8,754 bases of DNA, from positions 1-8,754 of the forward strand of contig JAFODX010000178.1 in the NCBI GenBank assembly GCA_017380475.1. The letters run 5' to 3'. The position numbers and the translations under genes are program-made. Shown in pieces: positions 6,207 through 8,754 of this stretch. The stretch's first letter is position 1. The number at the start of each line of letters is the position of its first letter. This DNA is from Clostridia bacterium (GTDB lineage Bacteria > Bacillota > Clostridia > UBA1381). A model generated the notes under the pieces. That model ran no database searches and was not told where the DNA came from. It worked only from the letters and a program-made list of their open reading frames with translations.

Positions 6207-6947
6207 TTATTTGTCAATAAAAATATATATATACTTATAGCCCAGATTAACAGCAGATGAATATTCTTCATCTGTAAGTTTTTCATGCAAATATGCTTTC
6301 AATCCTTCCTTATCAGAAATATATTTTTTCAATTCTGATACGTCAAGCTTTTTCATAATGCTTGTAAACGTCGAAAATTCTTCACTTGTCATATTGACAC
6401 GAAGTTTTTCATATGCCGATTTAACGACATCCGGCGTTTCTGTGGGTGCAACCTCAGCCTCTTCGATAATCCGTTCTGCCTCCACTACATCCGCAGCCTT
6501 GATTCTGTCAGATGTACGTTCATCACTGTAATGCACATCTGCTTTTCCGTTTTCTTCGGTGTCATTAATCTGTATAGTTTCAACCCCGACCTTATACGAA
6601 GCATATTTCGTACTGCGTGCATTTTTACGGGTATCGAGAGTATCTTCGCTCTCATGAGATTCCAACACCTCATTCGCATACTCAACATCGTTCCTTTTGA
6701 ACTTGTTATATGCACGGACGAAGTTGGAGTATGTTACATCTTCTATAGCTCCCTCATCATGCAGAACAACAGCCTCTTCATAAAGCTGATCAAGAACTTC
6801 TTCCTGCCTTATAACAGTACCAATCTCTTCTACAATCGGTTTGATATATTTCGGGGTCAGGTAGTATTTATAAACCAAAACACCGCAAACGCCCAAAGCT
6901 GCCACAACCAGGATTGATGACAGCAATATAATATGCCATTTTTTCAT
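6207..6947 (-). CDS. Membrane-anchored hypothetical protein
   Basis: The 246-residue protein is of a family I do not recognise. It starts MKKWHII and has one hydrophobic segment at about 5-28 followed by KYYLTPKY. With lysines before the segment, the bulk should lie outside the cytoplasmic membrane. No lipobox is evident. The exposed part is acidic and rich in predicted helices (VLDQLYEEAVVLHDEG, VVEAERIIEEAEV, TSEEFSTFTSIMKKLD). It has no cysteine outside the membrane segment and no visible enzymatic motif. The start ATG 6947 lies 9 bases after AGGA of GAGAGGA. An in-frame TTG at 6965 overlaps that site and is less likely. It is only 24 bases after the HIT gene stop, so the two are probably co-transcribed. 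Confidence 0.8.
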   Translation of the reverse strand: MKKWHIILLSSILVVAALGVCGVLVYKYYLTPKYIKPIVEEIGTVIRQEEVLDQLYEEAVVLHDEGAIEDVTYSNFVRAYNKFKRNDVEYANEVLESHESEDTLDTRKNARSTKYASYKVGVETIQINDTEENGKADVHYSDERTSDRIKAADVVEAERIIEEAEVAPTETPDVVKSAYEKLRVNMTSEEFSTFTSIMKKLDVSELKKYISDKEGLKAYLHEKLTDEEYSSAVNLGYKYIYIFIDK

Positions 6948-6971
6948 ATTCCAGAATCCTCTCAAAGATTA

Positions 6972-7313
6972 TTAGTACATTTTACCGCCTGCATCGCCAC
7001 CCATGAGATGGAAATGTATATGGAACACAGTCTGCCCTGCATCCTTACCGCAGTTATTGACTATACGGTAACCCGTTTCCGAAACGCCGAGAATTTTTGC
7101 AATTTCAGGTATTGCCTCATAAATATCAGCAACACACGAGCTGTTCTCTGCAGTTATTTCATTTGCAGACTCAATATGAGTTTTCGGAACGATAACCACA
7201 TGCACAGGTGCCTGCGGAGCTATGTCATGAAAAGCATATACTTTATCGTTCTCAAAAACCTTTTTCGACGGTATTTCACCGCTTATTATTTTACAGAATA
7301 AACAATCGTTCAT
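6972..7313 (-). CDS. hinT: Histidine-triad (HIT/HinT) nucleotide-binding protein
   Basis: HinT-type proteins are dimeric cytoplasmic hydrolases of nucleoside phosphoramidates and can hydrolyse aminoacyl-adenylates. The 113-residue product has the normal length. It starts [20 protein letters not shown], with a Cys4/Cys7 pair typical of zinc-carrying members. The diagnostic [18 protein letters not shown] lies at 30-47, the turn [11 protein letters not shown] at 87-96, and the triad HIHFHL at 98-103. By analogy with Hint1 the middle His100 is the nucleophile. The ATG has only a partial ribosome site (AAAGGG at 8 bases). It lies 53 bases downstream of the alaS remnant. A HIT gene beside an aminoacyl-tRNA synthetase fits the aminoacyl-AMP activity of the family, but that link is inference. 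Confidence 0.95.
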   Translation of the reverse strand: MNDCLFCKIISGEIPSKKVFENDKVYAFHDIAPQAPVHVVIVPKTHIESANEITAENSSCVADIYEAIPEIAKILGVSETGYRIVNNCGKDAGQTVFHIHFHLMGGDAGGKMY

Positions 7314-7366
7314 TTTCTATACCCTTTCTTTAGCTGTAAAAGCATACAAGATACACAGAACAGGTG

Positions 7367-8449
7367 TCAGGCATTAGTCTGCGCTGTTACGATTTCATCC
7401 ACCTTTGCCAGTGCATCATCAATCTTCATTGCATCAGTACCGCCGCCCTGTGCCATATCAGGCTTACCGCCACCACGGCCACCGCAGATTGCAGTAATTT
7501 CTTTTATGATGTTACCACAGTGAACGCCTGATTTTACAGCATCAGGAGTTGCCATCGCAACGAATGTTATCTTTCCGTCAGTATTGGTTGAAAGAACAAC
7601 CACACCGTTTGTCATCTGTGCTTTTGCAGTATCAGCCATTGTCTTGAGTTCATTAACATCAACACCGTCAACATGAGCTGTAAGCAACGCAGTATCACCG
7701 ATATGCTTAATTCCTGCAAGCATTGACTTTGTACGCATAGCAGCCATTTTCTCGCCAAGCTCTGAAATCTTCTTTTCAAGCTCACGGTACTCGCCCATAA
7801 CTGATTCAGCCTTCTGGGCAAGTTCCATTATACGGTTAGTCTTAAGGTTCTGCGCTGTATCTGCAAGGATACCCTCATATGTGTTTATAAGATTTAATAC
7901 ACCCTCACCTGTTACAGCTTCAATTCTTCTTACGCCCGCTGCAACACCTGTTTCTGATGTAATCTTAAAGAGACCGCACTCTGATGTGTTCTTAAGATGT
8001 GTACCGCCACAGAATTCAACACTGTAGTCGCCCATTGATACAACTCGTACAACATCGCCGTACTTTTCGCCAAACTGTGCAGTTGCACCAAGCTTTTTAG
8101 CCTCATCAATCGGAAGCTCCTTAACCACTATCGGCATGCAAGCAAGGATTGCATCATTGACTTTCTTCTCAGCTTCTTTAATCTGTTCTGTTGTCATAGC
8201 CTCAAAGTGTGAGAAGTCAAATCTTAAATGAGTGTTGCTCACCATTGAACCTGCCTGTGCAACGTGTGTGCCGAGTATTTCTTTCAATGCCTTATGCAAC
8301 AAATGAGTTGCACTGTGGTTACGGCTTATAGCCATTCTGTTCTTTGTGCAAACCTTAAGTTCTGCCTTACCCGGAGCTATAACACCCGATACCGGCTCTG
8401 ACTCGTGCACATATACACCGTCACCGGTTTTTGTTGTGTTAACAAGAAA
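7367..8449 (-). CDS. alaS: Alanyl-tRNA synthetase, C-terminal fragment (5'-truncated)
   Basis: About 360 of the usual 870-880 residues remain. The frame reads from the TAA at 8452-8450 as FLVNTTKTGDGVYVHESEPV and then matches AlaRS to the end. Present are the editing-site motifs HSATH (45-49 of the fragment) and CGGTH (147-151, within VEFCGGTH). A coiled segment (EYRELEKKISELGEKMAAM) follows, then the C-terminal DHHA1/C-Ala domain ending in GGRGGGKPDMAQGGGTDAMK. Missing are the whole class II catalytic core, the tRNA-recognition domain and the first half of the editing barrel with its glycine-rich motif. The remnant therefore cannot charge tRNA and probably cannot edit well. The first possible start, GTG 8410, has no clear ribosome site. 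Sequence before about 8450 is unrelated, so the gene is broken here by rearrangement, insertion or a wrong join. Downstream are hinT and the membrane protein gene, probably its original operon partners. Confidence 0.9.
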   Translation of the reverse strand, partial: FLVNTTKTGDGVYVHESEPVSGVIAPGKAELKVCTKNRMAISRNHSATHLLHKALKEILGTHVAQAGSMVSNTHLRFDFSHFEAMTTEQIKEAEKKVNDAILACMPIVVKELPIDEAKKLGATAQFGEKYGDVVRVVSMGDYSVEFCGGTHLKNTSECGLFKITSETGVAAGVRRIEAVTGEGVLNLINTYEGILADTAQNLKTNRIMELAQKAESVMGEYRELEKKISELGEKMAAMRTKSMLAGIKHIGDTALLTAHVDGVDVNELKTMADTAKAQMTNGVVVLSTNTDGKITFVAMATPDAVKSGVHCGNIIKEITAICGGRGGGKPDMAQGGGTDAMKIDDALAKVDEIVTAQTNA

Positions 8450-8453
8450 TTAT
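8441..8453. other. Breakpoint: alaS joined to unrelated sequence
   Basis: Recognisable AlaRS residues (VNTTKTGDGVYVH) stop at about 8443. From 8450 on, the sequence belongs to another gene whose stop codon lies in the same frame. GC is about 52% in 8453-8605 by my count, against roughly 38-47% in sampled alaS lines. No terminal inverted repeat, target duplication or transposase can be recognised at the join. Confidence 0.7.
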
Positions 8454-8605
8454 TCTGTTTGCTTCAGTGCTTCCAGACTCAGCTCTCCCGCAAGCTTGAA
8501 AAGCGCGTCGGAAAGTACCTGTTCCAGGGGTAAACCGACAGATGCCGCGATCCGGCTGTAGAACCGGATGACTGCTGGTTCTAAGTATAGTTTGATCTCG
8601 GTCAT
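8450..8605 (-). CDS. Small ribbon-helix-helix-like protein, 51 residues
   Basis: The product starts MTEIKLYLEPAVIRFYSRIA and continues ASVGLPLEQVLSDALFKLAG to ELSLEALKQTE. The pattern is one short beta strand (EIKLYL), a helix (AVIRFYSRIAASVG), a turn and a second helix (PLEQVLSDALFKLAGEL). That is the order of CopG/Arc-type ribbon-helix-helix DNA-binding proteins, many of which are antitoxins or mobile-element repressors. This is a fold guess from the pattern, not a family match. The start ATG 8605 has GGAGG 5 bases upstream (8615-8611). A longer frame from ATG 8644 has no ribosome site. No toxin gene adjoins it. Its stop lies at the alaS breakpoint, so its 3' end may itself be altered by the join. 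It is divergent from the proS-like gene. Confidence 0.6.
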   Translation of the reverse strand: MTEIKLYLEPAVIRFYSRIAASVGLPLEQVLSDALFKLAGELSLEALKQTE

Positions 8606-8667
8606 AGGCACCTCCGAATATTCTTTGAAAAAAACTTTCTCCATCCTATGCAGACTCTTGACATCGG

Positions 8668-8676
8668 TGCTATAAT
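8668..8676 (+). promoter_or_regulatory. Extended -10 promoter of the proS-like gene
   Basis: TGCTATAAT is a perfect extended -10 box, giving a start near 8683 and a leader of about 34 bases. A perfect TTGACA lies at 8658-8663 but only 7 bases before TATAAT, too close to serve as its -35 box. The leader is too short for a T-box. Confidence 0.55.
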
Positions 8677-8716
8677 ATAGAGTATGAAAAATGGAAAAAC
8701 CGAGAGGATGAAAATA

Positions 8717-8754
8717 ATGGCAAAAGATAAAAAAGTAACTGAGATCACCGATAT
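8717..8754 (+). CDS. proS: Start of a probable prolyl-tRNA synthetase (runs off the window)
   Basis: Only 12 codons are visible: MAKDKKVTEITD. This matches my memory of the N-terminus of the short (archaeal/eukaryote-like) ProRS in Clostridia, MAK-K-VTEIT-M, followed by a DFA-WY segment that lies outside this window. ATG 8717 lies 9 bases after GAGAGG (8702-8707). An in-frame ATG at 8708 abuts that site and is less likely. With so few residues the identification is tentative. Confidence 0.55.
   Translation, partial: MAKDKKVTEITD

Noticed and set aside
6531..6917. Open plus-strand frame of 128 codons
   Set aside because: It is antisense to the membrane-protein gene, has no ribosome site, and the hydrophobic stretches are mirror images of acidic helices.
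8346..8561. Plus-strand frame of 71 codons spanning the alaS breakpoint
   Set aside because: It is antisense to AlaRS sequence with clear homology and crosses the join by chance. It has no ribosome site.
8450..8644. Transposase or integrase at the alaS break
   Set aside because: The only visible gene is a 51-residue RHH-like protein. No DDE, serine or tyrosine recombinase motif and no inverted termini are visible in the 300 bases available.

Overview
The window looks like a low-to-mid GC Gram-positive chromosome segment, probably a gut Clostridia of the Ruminococcaceae/Oscillospiraceae kind. This is inferred from AGGAGG-type ribosome binding sites, TTGACA/TATAAT promoters, A+T-rich gaps, the rpsO-pnp pair, an MsmK/UgpC-type ATPase and a secreted GLUG-repeat protein. 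It is not proven by any marker gene. Nearly everything is on the minus strand, so the layout below runs from the right edge leftwards.

Right edge (about 7367-8754): the C-terminal 40% of alanyl-tRNA synthetase (alaS) is cut off at about 8441-8453. It abuts a 51-residue ribbon-helix-helix-like gene of higher GC. Divergent from that gene is the start of what is probably proS (plus strand, running off the window). The catalytic half of alaS is absent, so this is a rearrangement, an insertion or an assembly join. It is the main anomaly of the window.

Middle right (6207-7313): after the alaS remnant come a HinT-type histidine-triad hydrolase and a 246-residue protein with one N-terminal membrane segment. 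They are closely spaced and probably once formed one operon with alaS.

Middle (4623-6206): a 272-base A+T-rich regulatory gap precedes a stand-alone sugar-importer ATPase (UgpC/MsmK type). The gap holds A-tracts, an 8-bp direct repeat and a 21-bp palindrome. The ATPase gene ends at a 12-bp hairpin shared with a convergent, plus-strand 55-codon gene.

Middle left (1464-4460): a translation/RNA-decay block, rpmE (bL31), rpsO (uS15) and pnp (PNPase). rpmE has a strong promoter. rpsO has a leader that can fold two exclusive ways. An rpsO terminator is followed by a long imperfect hairpin in the pnp leader, and pnp ends in a strong terminator. The arrangement recalls the autoregulated rpsO-pnp region of Enterobacteria, but the sequences are not similar by eye.

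Left (28-1351): a monocistronic gene with a near-consensus promoter encodes a secreted GLUG-repeat protein.

I see no CRISPR array, tRNA, rRNA or recognisable transposase. The features most worth follow-up are the broken alaS junction with its small RHH-like gene, the pnp leader hairpin, the rpsO leader switch and the 55-codon gene.
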